Assembly: GCA_948099385.1 (NCBI GenBank)
Contig: CANUEZ040000208.1
Coordinates: forward strand, 1,612,001-1,676,000
DNA: 64,000 nucleotides
Direction: 5' to 3'
From: Fasciola hepatica
Taxonomy: Eukaryota; Platyhelminthes; Trematoda; Plagiorchiida; Fasciolidae
Of this stretch, positions 1-14,300 are shown piece by piece. Position 1 is the stretch's first letter. The number at the start of each line of letters is the position of its first letter. Under the pieces are notes generated by a model. It saw only the letters and a list, made by a program, of their open reading frames with translations. It did no database searches and had not been told where the DNA came from. The position numbers were made by a program, and so were the translations under genes.

Positions 1-89
1 TCGCTTTGAACGGTAACAACCAAATTCTCGCACACCGATCCAATCCTATGTTCCATCACTTCTCTATTTATGGGCCTAAGTAAAACAAA

Positions 90-514
90 GGCATTCCCTT
101 ATGAACAATCCCCACACAGATTGCTCATACAATGCAATAGAGCAGTAGCAGAGTAGATTTGTATATTATGATTCTCCATGCAGCTTGAACACTGAACTGA
201 CCATTGAAAATGATGGAAGCACTATACAGCTGTTTGATCCGCTAAGGGAATCACGAGCATTGCACATGGACAGAACCCACTCGGAGACACGAACAAGGGT
301 TGGGGTGAACGAATGTCAGTCGAACACCCAAAGCACAAGGCTATCCGATATGGGTCTCAACGCTTTGTTCAACATATACAATACATGTTATAGCACAATC
401 CCCAAATTGGCTTCGGCTTTCGCTTTCGCTTTGAACGGTAACAACCAAATTCTCGCACACCGATCCAATCCTATGTTCCATCACTTCTCTATTTATGGGC
501 CTAAGTAAAACAAA
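90..514 (+). repeat. Representative 425-bp satellite monomer (subtype A)
   Basis: This is one complete monomer, counted from the GGCATTCCC landmark to the base before its next occurrence. Subtype A marks are ACAAAGGCATT at the junction, TGTATATTATG, GGAAGCACTATACAG, AATCACGAGC, CAGAACCCACTCGGAG and CCCAAAGCACAAGG. The same subtype recurs near 2214, 6881, 7306, 9855 and 10280, interleaved with other subtypes. It contains an open frame of 107 codons (185-508), which is open only because this subtype lacks the TGA found in ACATGATATAG of most monomers (here ACATGTTATAG). I treat that frame as non-coding. Confidence 0.9.
411..434 (+). repeat. Internal 6-bp microrepeat within the monomer
   Basis: Four degenerate hexamers lie in a row: CTTCGG, CTTTCG, CTTTCG and CTTTGA. 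The block sits in the most conserved third of the monomer and recurs in essentially every copy. Its copy number is nearly constant. The variants seen are point changes (GGATTTCGC, GGATTTTGCTTTGGC near 33107, 34806 and 36506) and single-base deletions near 44160 and 45856. It may be a relic of slippage in the ancestral monomer, or a protein-binding element; the sequence alone cannot decide. Confidence 0.75.
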
Positions 515-3359
515 GGCATTCCCTTATGAACAATCCCCACACAGATTGCTCATACAATGCAATAGAGCAGTAGCAGAGTAGATTTGTATAATATGATTCT
601 CCATGCAGCTTGAACACTGAACTGACCATTGAAAATGATGGAAGCACTATACAGCTGTTTGATCCGCTAAGGGAATCACGAGCATTGCACATGGACAGAA
701 CCCACTCGGAGACACGAACAAGGGTTGGGGTGAACGAATGTCAGTCGAACACCCAAAGCACAAGGCTATCCGATATGGGTCTCAACGCTTTGTTCAACAT
801 ATACAATACATGATATAGCACAATCCCCAAATTGGCTTCGGCTTTCGCTTTCGCTTTGAACGGTAACAACCAAATTCTCGCACACCGATCCAATCCTATG
901 TTCCATCACTTCTCTATTTATGGGCTTAAGTAAAACCAAGGCATTCCGTTAAGAACAATCCCCACACAGATTGCTCATACAATGCAATAGAGCAGTAGCA
1001 GAGTAGATTTGTATAATATGATTCTCCATGCAGCTTGAACACTGAACTGACCATTGAAAATTATGGAAGCACTGTACAGCTGTTTGATCCGCTAAGGGAA
1101 TCATGAGCATTGCACATGGACAGAGCCCACTCGGAGACACGAACACGGGTTGGGGTGAACGAATGTCAGTCGAACACCCAAACCACAAGGCTATCCGATA
1201 TGGTTCTCAACGCTTTGTTCAACATATACAATACATGATATAGCACAATCCCCAAATTGGCTTCGGCTTTCGCTTTCGCTTTGAACGGTAACAACCAAAT
1301 TCTCGCACACCGATCCAATCCTATGTTCCATCACTTCTCTATTTATGGGCCTAAGTAAAACCAACGCATTCCCTTATGAACAATCCCCACACAGATTGCT
1401 CATACAATGCAATAGAGCAGTACCAGAGTAGATTTGTATAATATGATTCTCCATGCAGCTTGAACACTGAACTGACCATTGAAAATTATGGAAGCACTGT
1501 ACAGCTGTTTGATCCGCTAAGGGAATCATGAGCATTGCACATGGACAGAGCCCACACGGGGACACGAACAAGGTTTGGGGTGAACGAATGTCAGTCGAAC
1601 ACCCAAACCACAAGGCTATCCGATATGGTTCTCAACGCTTTGTTCAACATATACAATACATGATATAGCACAATCCCCAAATTGGCTTCGGCTTTCGCTT
1701 TCGCTTTGAACGGTAACAACCAAATTCTCGCACACCGATCCAATCATATGTTCCATCACTTCTCTATTTATGGGCCTAAGTAAAACCAACGCATTCCCTT
1801 ATGAACAATCCCCACACAGATTGCTCATACAATGCAATAGGGCAGTACCAGAGTAGATTTGTATAATATGATTCTCCATGCAGCTTGAACACTGAACTGA
1901 CCATTGCAAATTATGGAGCACTGTACAGCTGTTTGATCCGCTAGGGGAATCATGAGCATTGCACATGGACAGATCCCAAACGAGGACACGAACAAGGGTT
2001 GGGGTGAACGATTGTCAGTCGAACACCCTAACCACAAGGCTATCCGATATGGGTCTCAACGCTTTGTTCAACATATACAATACATGTTATAGCACAATCC
2101 CCAAATTGGCTTCGGCTTTCGCTTTCGCTTTGAACGGTAACAACCAAATTCTCGCACACCGATCCAATCCTATGTTCCATCACTTCTCTATTTATGGGCC
2201 TAAGTAAAACAAAGGCATTCCCTTATGAACAATCCCCACACAGATTGCTCATACAATGCAATAGAGCAGTAGCAGAGTAGATTTGTATATTATGATTCTC
2301 CATGCAGCTTGAACACTGAACTGACCATTGAAAATGATGGAAGCACTATACAGCTGTTTGATCCGCTAAGGGAATCACGAGCATTGCACATGGACAGAAC
2401 CCACTCGGAGACACGAACAAGGGTTGGGGTGAACGAATGTCAGTCGAACACCCAAAGCACAAGGCTATCCGATATGGGTCTCAACGCTTTGTTCAACATA
2501 TACAATACATGTTATAGCACAATCCCCAAATTGGCTTCGGCTTTCGCTTTCGCTTTGAACGGTAACAACCAAATTCTCGCACACCGATCCAATCCTATGT
2601 TCCATCACTTCTCTATTTATGGGCCTAAGTAAAACAAAGGCATTCCCTTATGAACAATCCCCACACAAATTGCTCATACAATGCAATAGAGCAGTAGCAG
2701 AGTAGATTTGTATAATATGATTCTCCATGCAGCTTGAACACTGAACTGACCATTGAAAATGATGAAAGCACTGTACAGCTGTTTGATCCGCTAAGGGAAT
2801 CATGAGCATTGCACATGGACAGAGCCCACACGAGGACACGAACAAGGGTTGGGGTGAACGAATGTCAGTCGAACACCCAAACCACAAGGCTATCCGATAT
2901 GGGTCTCAACGCTTTGTTCAACATATACAATACATGATATAGCACAATCCCCAAATTGGCTTCGGCTTTCGCTTTCGCTTTGAACGGTAACAACCAAATT
3001 CTCGCACACCGATCCAATCATATGTTCCATCACATCTATATTTAGGGCCTAAGTAAAACCAAGGCATTCCCTTATGAACAATCCACACAGATTGTTCATA
3101 CAATGCAATAGAGCAGTAGCAGAGTAGATTTGTATAATATGATTCTCCATGCAGCTTGAACACTGAACTGACCATTGAAAATTATGGAAGCACTGTACAG
3201 CTGTTTGATCCGCTAAGGGAATCATGAGCATTGCACATGGACAGAGCCCACACGGGGACACGAACAAGGGTTGGGGTGAACGAATGTCAGTCGAACACCC
3301 AAACCACAAGGCTATCCGATATGGTTCTCAACGCTTTGTTCAACATATACAATACATGA

Positions 3360-5987
3360 TATAGCACAATCCCCAAATTGGCTTCGGCTTTCGCTTTCGC
3401 TTTGAACGGTAACAACCAAATTCTCGCACACCGATCCAATCATATGTTCCATCACTTCTCTATTTATGGGCCTAAGTAAAACCAACGCATTCCTTTATGA
3501 ACAATCCCCACACAGATTGCTCATACAATGCAATAGGGCAGTAGCAGAGTAGATTTGTATAATATGATTCTCCATGCAGCTTGAACACTGAACTGACCAT
3601 TGCAAATTATGGAGCACTGTACAGCTGTTTGATCCGCTAGGGGAATCATGAGCATTGCACATGGACAGATCCCACACGAGGACACGAACAAGGGTTGGGG
3701 TGAACGATTGTCAGTCGAACACCCTAACCACAAGGCTATCCGATATGGGTCTCAACGCTTTGTTCAACATATACAATACATGTTATAGCACAATCCCCAA
3801 ATTGGCTTCGGCTTTCGCTTTCGCTTTGAACGGTAACAACCAAATTCTCGCACACCGATCCAATCCTATGTTCCATCACTTCTCTATTTATGGGCCTAAG
3901 TAAAACCAAGGCATTCCGTTAAGAACAATCCCCACACAGATTGCTCATACAATGCAATAGAGCAGTAGCAGAGTAGATTTGTATAATATGATTCTCCATG
4001 CAGCTTGAACACTGAACTGACCATTGAAAATTATGGAAGCACTGTACAGCTGTTTGATCCGCTAAGGGAATCATGAGCATTGCACATGGACAGAGCCCAC
4101 TCGGAGACACGAACACGGGTTGGGGTGAACGAATGTCAGTCGAACACCCAAACCACAAGGCTATCCGATATGGGTCTCAAAGCTTTGTTCAACATATACA
4201 ATACATGGTATAGCACAATCCCCAAATTGGCTTCGGCTTTCGCTTTCGCTTTGAACGGTAACAACCAAATTCTCGCACACCGATCCAATCCTATGTTCCA
4301 TCACTTCACTATTTATGGGCCTGAGAAAAACCAAGGCATTCCCTTATGAACAATCCCCACACAGATTGCTCATACAATGCAATAGGGCAGTACCAGAGTA
4401 GATTTGTATAATATGATTCTCCATGCAGCTTGAACACTGAACTGACCATTGCAAATTATGGAGCACTGTACAGCTGTTTGATCCGCTAGGGGAATCATGA
4501 GCATTGCACATGGACAGATCCCACACGAGGACACGAACAAGGGTTGGGGTGAACGATTGTCAGTCGAACACCCTAACCACAAGGCTATCCGATATGGGTC
4601 TCAACGCTTTGTTCAACATATACAATACATGTTATAGCACAATCCCCAAATTGGCTTCGGCTTTCGCTTTCGCTTTGAACGGTAACAACCAAATTCTCGC
4701 ACACCGATCCAATCATATGTTCCATCACTTCTCTATTTATGGGCCTAAGTAAAACCAACGCATTCCTTTATGAACAATCCCCACACAGATTGCTCATACA
4801 ATGCAATAGGGCAGTAGCAGAGTAGATTTGTATAATATGATTCTCCATGCAGCTTGAACACTGAACTGACCATTGCAAATTATGGAGCACTGTACAGCTG
4901 TTTGATCCGCTAGGGGAATCATGAGCATTGCACATGGACAGATCCCAAACGAGGACACGAACAAGGGTTGGGGTGAACGATTGTCAGTCGAACACCCTAA
5001 CCACAAGGCTATCCGATATGGGTCTCAACGCTTTGTTCAACATATACAATACATGTTATAGCACAATCCCCAAATTGGCTTCGGCTTTCGCTTTCGCTTT
5101 GAACGGTAACAACCAAATTCTCGCACACCGATCCAATCCTATGTTCCATCACTTCTCTATTTATGGGCCTAAGTAAAACCAAGGCATTCCGTTAAGAACA
5201 ATCCCCACACAGATTGCTCATACAATGCAATAGAGCAGTAGCAGAGTAGATTTGTATAATATGATTCTCCATGCAGCTTGAACACTGAACTGACCATTGA
5301 AAATTATGGAAGCACTGTACAGCTGTTTGATCCGCTAAGGGAATCATGAGCATTGCACATGGACAGAGCCCACTCGGAGACACGAACACGGGTTGGGGTG
5401 AACGAATGTCAGTCGAACACCCAAACCACAAGGCTATCCGATATGGGTCTCAAAGCTTTGTTCAACATATACAATACATGGTATAGCACAATCCCCAAAT
5501 TGGCTTCGGCTTTCGCTTTCGCTTTGAACGGTAACAACCAAATTCTCGCACACCGATCCAATCCTATGTTCCATCACTTCACTATTTATGGGCCTGAGAA
5601 AAACCAAGGCATTCCCTTATGAACAATCCCCACACAGATTGCTCATACAATGCAATAGGGCAGTACCAGAGTAGATTTGTATAATATGATTCTCCATGCA
5701 GCTTGAACACTGAACTGACCATTGCAAATTATGGAGCACTGTACAGCTGTTTGATCCGCTAGGGGAATCATGAGCATTGCACATGGACAGATCCCACACG
5801 AGGACACGAACAAGGGTTGGGGTGAACGATTGTCAGTCGAACACCCTAACCACAAGGCTATCCGATATGGGTCTCAACGCTTTGTTCAACATATACAATA
5901 CATGTTATAGCACAATCCCCAAATTGGCTTCGGCTTTCGCTTTCGCTTTGAACGGTAACAACCAAATTCTCGCACACCGATCCAATC
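3360..5987 (+). repeat. Higher-order repeat, 3 monomers, period 1,273 bp
   Basis: Subtype-specific differences repeat at an offset of 1,273 bp, which is one 425-bp and two 424-bp monomers. The junction TTCCTTTATGAAC occurs near 3490 and again near 4763. The junction TTCCGTTAAGAAC occurs near 3914 and again near 5187. The variant TGGGCCTGAGAAAAACC occurs near 4317 and 5590. The match starts near 3360 (before this, CATGATATAG against CATGTTATAG) and ends near 5987 (CATATG against CCTATG), giving just over two units. The copies are nearly identical; one visible difference is CCCACACGAGG near 3671 against CCCAAACGAGG near 4944. Confidence 0.85.
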
Positions 5988-8580
5988 CTATGTTCCATCA
6001 CTTCTCTATTTATGGGCCTAAGTAAAACCAAGGCATTCTCTTATGAACAATCCCCACACAGATTGCTCATACAATGCAATAGAGCAGTAGCAGAGTAGAT
6101 TTGTATAATATGATTCTCCATGCAGCTTGAACACTGAACTGACCATTGAAAATTATGGAAGCACTGTACAGCTGTTTGATCCGCTAAGGGAATCATGAGC
6201 ATTGCACATGGACAGAGCCCACACGGGGACACGAACAAGGGTTGGGGTGAACGAATGTCAGTCGAACACCCAAACCACAAGGCTATCCGATATGGTTCTC
6301 AACGCTTTGTTCAACATATACAATACATGATATAGCACAATCCCCAAATTGGCTTCGGCTTTCGCTTTCGCTTTGAACGGTAACAACCAAATTCTCGCAC
6401 ACCGATCCAATCATATGTTCCATCACTTCTCTATTTATGGGCCTAAGTAAAACCAACGCATTCCCTTATGAACAATCCCCACACAGATTGCTCATACAAT
6501 GCAATAGGGCAGTACCAGAGTAGATTTGTATAATATGATTCTCCATGCAGCTTGAACACTGAACTGACCATTGCAAATTATGGAGCACTGTACAGCTGTT
6601 TGATCCGCTAGGGGAATCATGAGCATTGCACAAGGACAGATCCCACACGAGGACACGAACAAGGGTTGGTGTGAACGATTGTCAGTCGAACACCCTAACC
6701 ACAAGGCTATCCGATATGGGTCTCAACGCTTTGTTCAACATATACAATACATGTTATAGCACAATCCCCAAATTGGCTTCGGCTTTCGCTTTCGCTTTGA
6801 ACGGTAACAACCAAATTCTCGCACACCGATCCAATCCTATGTTCCATCACTTCTCTATTTATGGGCCTAAGTAAAACAAAGGCATTCCCTTATGAACAAT
6901 CCCCACACAGATTGCTCATACAATGCAATAGAGCAGTAGCAGAGTAGATTTGTATATTATGATTCTCCATGCAGCTTGAACACTGAACTGACCATTGAAA
7001 ATGATGGAAGCACTATACAGCTGTTTGATCCGCTAAGGGAATCACGAGCATTGCACATGGACAGAACCCACTCGGAGACACGAACAAGGGTTGGGGTGAA
7101 CGAATGTCAGTCGAACACCCAAAGCACAAGGCTATCCGATATGGGTCTCAACGCTTTGTTCAACATATACAATACATGTTATAGCACAATCCCCAAATTG
7201 GCTTCGGCTTTCGCTTTCGCTTTGAACGGTAACAACCAAATTCTCGCACACCGATCCAATCCTATGTTCCATCACTTCTCTATTTATGGGCCTAAGTAAA
7301 ACAAAGGCATTCCCTTATGAACAATCCCCACACAGATTGCTCATACAATGCAATAGAGCAGTAGCAGAGTAGATTTGTATATTATGATTCTCCATGCAGC
7401 TTGAACACTGAACTGACCATTGAAAATGATGGAAGCACTATACAGCTGTTTGATCCGCTAAGGGAATCACGAGCATTGCACATGGACAGAACCCACTCGG
7501 AGACACGAACAAGGGTTGGGGTGAACGAATGTCAGTCGAACACCCAAAGCACAAGGCTATCCGATATGGGTCTCAACGCTTTGTTCAACATATACAATAC
7601 ATGTTATAGCACAATCCCCAAATTGGCTTCGGCTTTCGCTTTCGCTTTGAACGGTAACAACCAAATTCTCGCACACCGATCCAATCCTATGTTCCATCAC
7701 TTCTCTATTTATGGGCCTAAGTAAAACAAAGGCATTCCCTTATGAACAATCCCCACACAGATTGCTCATACAATGCAATAGAGCAGTAGCAGAGTAGATT
7801 TGTATATTATGATTCTCCATGCAGCTTGAACACTGAACTGACCATTGAAAATTATGGAAGCACTGTACAGCTGTTTGATCCGCTAAGGGAATCATGAGCA
7901 TTGCACATGGACAGAGCCCACTCGGAGACACGAACACGGGTTGGGGTGAACGAATGTCAGTCGAACACCCAAACCACAAGGCTATCCGATATGGGTCTCA
8001 AAGCTTTGTTCAACATATACAATACATGTTATAGCACAATCCCCAAATTGGCTTCGGCTTTCGCTTTCGCTTTGAACGGTAACAACCAAATTCTCGCACA
8101 CCGATCCAATCCTATGTTCCATCACTTCACTATTTATGGGCCTGAGAAAAACCAAGGCATTCCCTTATGAACAATCCCCACACAGATTGCTCATACAATG
8201 CAATAGAGCAGTAGCAGAGTAGATTTGTATAATATGATTCTGCATGCAGCTTAAACACTGAACTGACCATTGAAAATTATGGAAGCACTGTACAGCTGTT
8301 TGATCCGCTAAGGGAATCATGAGCATTGCACATGGACAGAGCCCACACGGGGACACGAACAAGGGTTGGGGTGAACGAATGTCAGTCGAACACCCAAACC
8401 ACAAGGCTATCCGATATGGTTCTCAACGCTTTGTTCAACATATACAATACATGATATAGCACAATCCCCAAATTGGCTTCGGCTTTCGCTTTCGCTTTGA
8501 ACGGTAACAACCAAATTCTCGCACACCGATCCAATCATATGTTCCATCACTTCTCTATTTATGGGCCTAAGTAAAACCAA

Positions 8581-9005
8581 CGCATTCCCTTATGAACAAT
8601 CCCCACACAGATTGCTCATACAATGCAATAGGGCAGTACCAGAGTAGATTTGTATATTATGATTCTCCATGCAGCTTGAACACTGAACTGACCATTGAAA
8701 ATGATGGAAGCACTATACAGCTGTTTGATCCGCTAAGGGAATCACGAGCATTGCACATGGACAGAACCCACTCGGAGACACGAACAAGGGTTGGGGTGAA
8801 CGAATGTCAGTCGAACACCCAAAGCACAAGGCTATCCGATATGGGTCTCAACGCTTTGTTCAACATATACAATACATGTTATAGCACAATCCCCAAATTG
8901 GCTTCGGCTTTCGCTTTCGCTTTGAACGGTAACAACCAAATTCTCGCACACCGATCCAATCCTATGTTCCATCACTTCTCTATTTATGGGCCTAAGTAAA
9001 ACAAA
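8581..9005 (+). repeat. Recombinant satellite monomer (subtype B/A chimera)
   Basis: The first 60 or so bases carry subtype B marks: junction AACCAACGCATT, then AATAGGGCAGTACCAGAG. From TGTATATTATG (position 8657 onward) every diagnostic base is subtype A (GATGGAAGCACTATACAG, AATCACGAGC, CCCAAAGCAC). The switch therefore falls between about 8640 and 8656. The 425-bp length is preserved, so the exchange was in register. This is what unequal crossing over or gene conversion between subtypes would leave. The chimera also joins two open stretches into a 135-codon frame, which I do not regard as a gene. Confidence 0.7.
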
Positions 9006-11399
9006 GGCATTCCCTTATGAACAATCCCCACACAGATTGCTCATACAATGCAATAGAGCAGTAGCAGAGTAGATTTGTATATTATGATTCTCCATGCAGC
9101 TTGAACACTGAACTGACCATTGAAAATGATGGAAGCACTATACAGCTGTTTGATCCGCTAAGGGAATCACGAGCATTGCACATGGACAGAACCCACTCGG
9201 AGACACGAACAAGGGTTGGGGTGAACGAATGTCAGTCGAACACCCAAAGCACAAGGCTATCCGATATGGGTCTCAAAGCTTTGTTCAACATATACAATAC
9301 ATGATATAGCACAATCCCCAAATTGGCTTCGGCTTTCGCTTTCGCTTTGAACGGTAACAACCAAATTCTCGCACACCGATCCAATCATATGTTCCATCAC
9401 TTCTCTATTTATGGGCCTAAGTAAAACCAACGCATTCCCTTATGAACAATCCCCACACAGATTGCTCATACAATGCAATAGGGCAGTACCAGAGTAGATT
9501 TGTATAATATGATTCTCCATGCAGCTTGAACACTGAACTGACCATTGCAAATTATGGAGCACTGTACAGCTGTTTGATCCGCTAGGGGAATCATGAGCAT
9601 TGCACATGGACAGATCCCACACGAGGACACGAACAAGGGTTGGGGTGAACGATTGTCAGTCGAACACCCTAACCACAAGGCTATCCGATATGGGTCTCAA
9701 CGCTTTGTTCAACATATACAATACATGTTATAGCACAATCCCCAAATTGGCTTCGGCTTTCGCTTTCGCTTTGAACGGTAACAACCAAATTCTCGCACAC
9801 CGATCCAATCCTATGTTCCATCACTTCTCTATTTATGGGCCTAAGTAAAACAAAGGCATTCCCTTATGAACAATCCCCACACAGATTGCTCATACAATGC
9901 AATAGAGCAGTAGCAGAGTAGATTTGTATATTATGATTCTCCATGCAGCTTGAACACTGAACTGACCATTGAAAATGATGGAAGCACTATACAGCTGTTT
10001 GATCCGCTAAGGGAATCACGAGCATTGCACATGGACAGAACCCACTCGGAGACACGAACAAGGGTTGGGGTGAACGAATGTCAGTCGAACACCCAAAGCA
10101 CAAGGCTATCCGATATGGGTCTCAACGCTTTGTTCAACATATACAATACATGTTATAGCACAATCCCCAAATTGGCTTCGGCTTTCGCTTTCGCTTTGAA
10201 CGGTAACAACCAAATTCTCGCACACCGATCCAATCCTATGTTCCATCACTTCTCTATTTATGGGCCTAAGTAAAACAAAGGCATTCCCTTATGAACAATC
10301 CCCACACAGATTGCTCATACAATGCAATAGAGCAGTAGCAGAGTAGATTTGTATATTATGATTCTCCATGCAGCTTGAACACTGAACTGACCATTGAAAA
10401 TGATGGAAGCACTATACAGCTGTTTGATCCGCTAAGGGAATCACGAGCATTGCACATGGACAGAACCCACTCGGAGACACGAACAAGGGTTGGGGTGAAC
10501 GAATGTCAGTCGAACACCCAAAGCACAAGGCTATCCGATATGGGTCTCAACGCTTTGTTCAACATATACAATACATGTTATAGCACAATCCCCAAATTGG
10601 CTTCGGCTTTCGCTTTCGCTTTGAACGGTAACAACCAAATTCTCGCACACCGATCCAATCCTATGTTCCATCACTTCTCTATTTATGGGCCTAAGTAAAA
10701 CAAAGGCATTCCCTTATGAACAATCCCCACACAGATTGCTCATACAATGCAATAGAGCAGTAGCAGAGTAGATTTGTATAATATGATTCTCCATGCAGCT
10801 TGAACACTGAACTGACCATTGAAAATGATGGAAGCACTGTACAGCTGTTTGATCCGCTAAGGGAATCATGAGCATTGCACATGGACAGAGCCCACTCGGA
10901 GACACGAACACGGGTTGGGGTGAACGAATGTCAGTCGAACACCCAAACCACAAGGCTATCCGATATGGGTCTCAAAGCTTTGTTCAACATATACAATACA
11001 TGGTATAGCACAATCCCCAAATTGGCTTCGGCTTTCGCTTTCGCTTTGAACGGTAACAACCAAATTCTCGCACACCGATCCAATCCTATGTTCCATCACT
11101 TCACTATTTATGGGCCTGAGAAAAACCAAGGCATTCCCTTATGAACAATCCCCACACAGATTGCTCATACAATGCAATAGAGCAGTAGCAGAGTAGATTT
11201 GTATAATATGATTCTCCATGCAGCTTGACCACAAAACAGACCATTGAAAATTATGGAGCACTGTACAGCTGTTTTATCCGCTAAGGGAATCATGAGCATT
11301 GCACATGGACAGAACCCACTCGGAGATAGGAACAAGGGTTGGGGTGAACGATTGTCAGTCGAACACCCAAACCACAAGCCTATCCCATATGGGTCTCAA

Positions 11400-14300
11400 C
11401 GCTTTGTTCAACATATACAATACATGATATAGCACAATCCCCAAATTGGCTTCGGCTTTCGCTTTCGCTTTGAACGGTAACAACCAAATTCTCGCACATC
11501 GATCCAATCCTATGTTCCATCACTTCTCTATTTATGGGCCTAAGTAAAACCAAGGCATTCCCTTATGAACAATCCCCACACAGATTGCTCATACAATGCA
11601 ATAGAGCAGTAGCAGAGTAGATTTGTATAATATGATTCTCCATGCAGCTTGAACACTGAACTGACCATTGAAAATGATGAAAGCACTGTACAGCTGTTTG
11701 ATCCGCTAAGGGAATCATGTGCATTGCACATGGACAGAACCCACTCGGAGACACAAACAAGGGTTGGGGTGAACGAATGTCAGTGGAACACCCAAACCAC
11801 AAGGCTATCCGATATGGGTCTGAACGCTTTGTTCAACATATACAATACATGATATAGCACAATCCCCGAATTGGCTTCGGCTTTCGCTTTCGCTTTGAAC
11901 GGTAACAACCAAATTCTCGCACACCGATCCAATCCTATGTTCCATCACTTCTCTATTTATGGGCCTAAGTAAAACCAAGGCATTCCCTTATGAACAATCC
12001 CCACACAAATTGCTCATACAATGCAATAGAGCAGTAGCAGAGTAGATTTGTATAATATGATTCTCCATGCAGCTTGAACACTGAACTGACCATTGAAAAT
12101 GATGAAAGCACTGTACAGCTGTTTGATCCGCTAAGGGAATCATGAGCATTGCATATGGACAGAGCCCACACGAGGACACGAACAAGGGTTGGGGTGAACG
12201 AATGTCAGTCGAACACCCAAACCACAAGGCTATCCGATATGGGTCTCAACGCTTTGTTCAACATATACAATACATGATATAGCACAATCCCCAAATTGGC
12301 TTCGGCTTTCGCTTTCGCTTTGAACGGTAACAACCAAATTCTCGCACACCGATCCAATCATATGTTCCATCACATCTATATTTAGGGCCTAAGTAAAACC
12401 AAGGCATTCCCTTATGAACAATCCACACAGATTGTTCATACAATGCAATAGAGCAGTAGCAGAGTAGATTTGTATAATATGATTCTCCATGCAGCTTGAA
12501 CACTGAACTGACCATTGAAAATTATGGAAGCACTGTAGAGCTGTTTGATCCGCTAAGGGAATCATGAGCATTGCACATGGACAGAGCCCACTCCGAGACA
12601 CGAACAAGGGTTGGGGTGAACGAATGTCAGTCAAACACCCAAACCACAAGGCTATCCGATATGGGTCTCAACGCTTTGTTCAACATATACAATACATGAT
12701 ATAGCACAATCCCCAAATTGGCTTCGGATTTCGCTTTCGCTTTGAACGGTAACAACCAAATTCTCGCACACCGATCCAATCCTATGTTCCATCACTTCTC
12801 TATTTATGGGCCTGAGTAAAACCAAGGCATTCTCTTATGAACAATCCCCACACAGATTGCTCATACAATGCAATAGAGCAGTAGCAGAGTAGATTTGTAT
12901 AATATGATTATCCATGCAGCTTGAACACAGAACTGACCATTGAAAATGATGGAAGCACTGTACAGCTGTTTGATCCGCTAAGGGAATCATGAGCATTAAA
13001 CATGGACAGAGCCCACACGGGGACACAAGACAAGGGTTGGGGTGAACGATTGTCAGTCGAACACCCAAACCACAAGGCTATCCGATATGGGTCTCAACGC
13101 TTTGTTCAACATATACAATACATGATATAGCACAATCCTCAAATTGGCTTCGGCTTTCGCTTTCGCTTTGAACGGTAACAACCAAATTCTCGCACACCGA
13201 TCCAATCCTATGTTCCATCACTTCTCTATTTATGGGCCTAAGTAAAACCAAGGCATTCCCTTATGAACAATCCCCACACAGATTGCTCATACAATGCAAT
13301 AGAGCAGTAGCAGAGTAGATTTGCATAATATGATTCTCCATGCAGCTTGAACACAGAACTGACCATTGAAAATTATGGAAGCACTGTACAGCTGTTTGAT
13401 CCGCTAAGGGAATCATGAGCATTGCACATGGACAGAGCCCACTCCGAGACACGAACAAGGGTTGGTGTGAACGAATGACAGTCGAACACCCAAACCCCAA
13501 GGCTAACCGATATGGGTCTCAACGCTTTGTTCAACATATACAATACATGATATAGCACAATCCCCAAATTGGATTCGGCTTTCGCTTTCGCTTTGAACGG
13601 TAACAACCAAATTCTCGCACACCGATCCAATCCTATGTTACATCACTTCTCTATTTATGGGCCTAAATAAAACCAAGGCATTCCCTTATGAACAATCCCC
13701 ACACAGATTGCTCATACAATGCAATAGAGCAGTAGCAGAGTAGATTTGTATAATATGATTCTCCATGCAGCTTGAACACTGAACTGACCATTGAAAATGA
13801 TTGAAGCACTGTACAGCTGTTTGATCTGCTAATGGAATCATGAGCATTGCACATGGACAGAGCCCACTCGGAGACACGAACAAGGGTTGGGGTGAACGAA
13901 TGACAGTCGAACACCCACACCACAAGGCTATCCGATATGGGTCTGAACGCTTTGTTCAACATATACAATACATGATATAGCACAATCCCCAAATTGGCTT
14001 CGGCTTTCGCTTTCGCTTTGAACGGTAACAACCAAATTCTCGCACATCGATCCAATCCTATGTTCCATCACTTCTCTATTTATGGGCCTAAGTAAAACCA
14101 AGGCATTCCCTTATGAACAATCCCCACACAGATTGCTCATACAATGCAATAGAGCAGTAGCAGAGTAGATTTGTATAATATGATTCTCCATGCAGCTTGA
14201 ACACTGAACTGACCATTGAAAATGATGGAAGCACTATACAGCTGTTTGATCCGCTAAGGGAATCATGTGCATTGCACATGGACAGAACCCACTCGGAGAC

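Noticed and set aside
301..330. RNA polymerase III B box at AGTCGAACACC, suggesting a tRNA-derived repeat
   Set aside because: Only the TCGAA core fits. The flanking positions of the consensus do not, and no A box or tRNA-like fold was found at the right distance.
423..439. CENP-B-box-like match (TTCG, then CGG at the right spacing) beside the microrepeat
   Set aside because: It matches 7 of the 9 fixed positions. By chance about one such match is expected per 425-bp monomer counting both strands, so it carries no weight.
185..508. Recurrent 107-codon plus-strand frame in subtype A monomers (also near 2309, 6976, 7401, 9950 and 10375)
   Set aside because: It is the same repeat read many times. 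Most subtypes close it with a TGA in ACATGATATAG, monomer length is not a multiple of three, and there is no codon pattern or recognisable domain. A dN/dS test over all monomers giving a value well below one would reopen the question.
949..1188. Recurrent 79-codon minus-strand frame, cysteine-rich in appearance, present in most monomers
   Set aside because: Its constancy follows from satellite homogeneity. It is broken or shifted by common 1-2 base deletions, and the frame begins and ends at the same satellite positions with no flanking gene signals. No family is recognisable.
12360..12400. Telomere-like TTAGGG in the shortened TCTATATTTAGGGCC variant
   Set aside because: There is a single TTAGGG per variant monomer, created by loss of two bases (TATGGG region); it is never in tandem.
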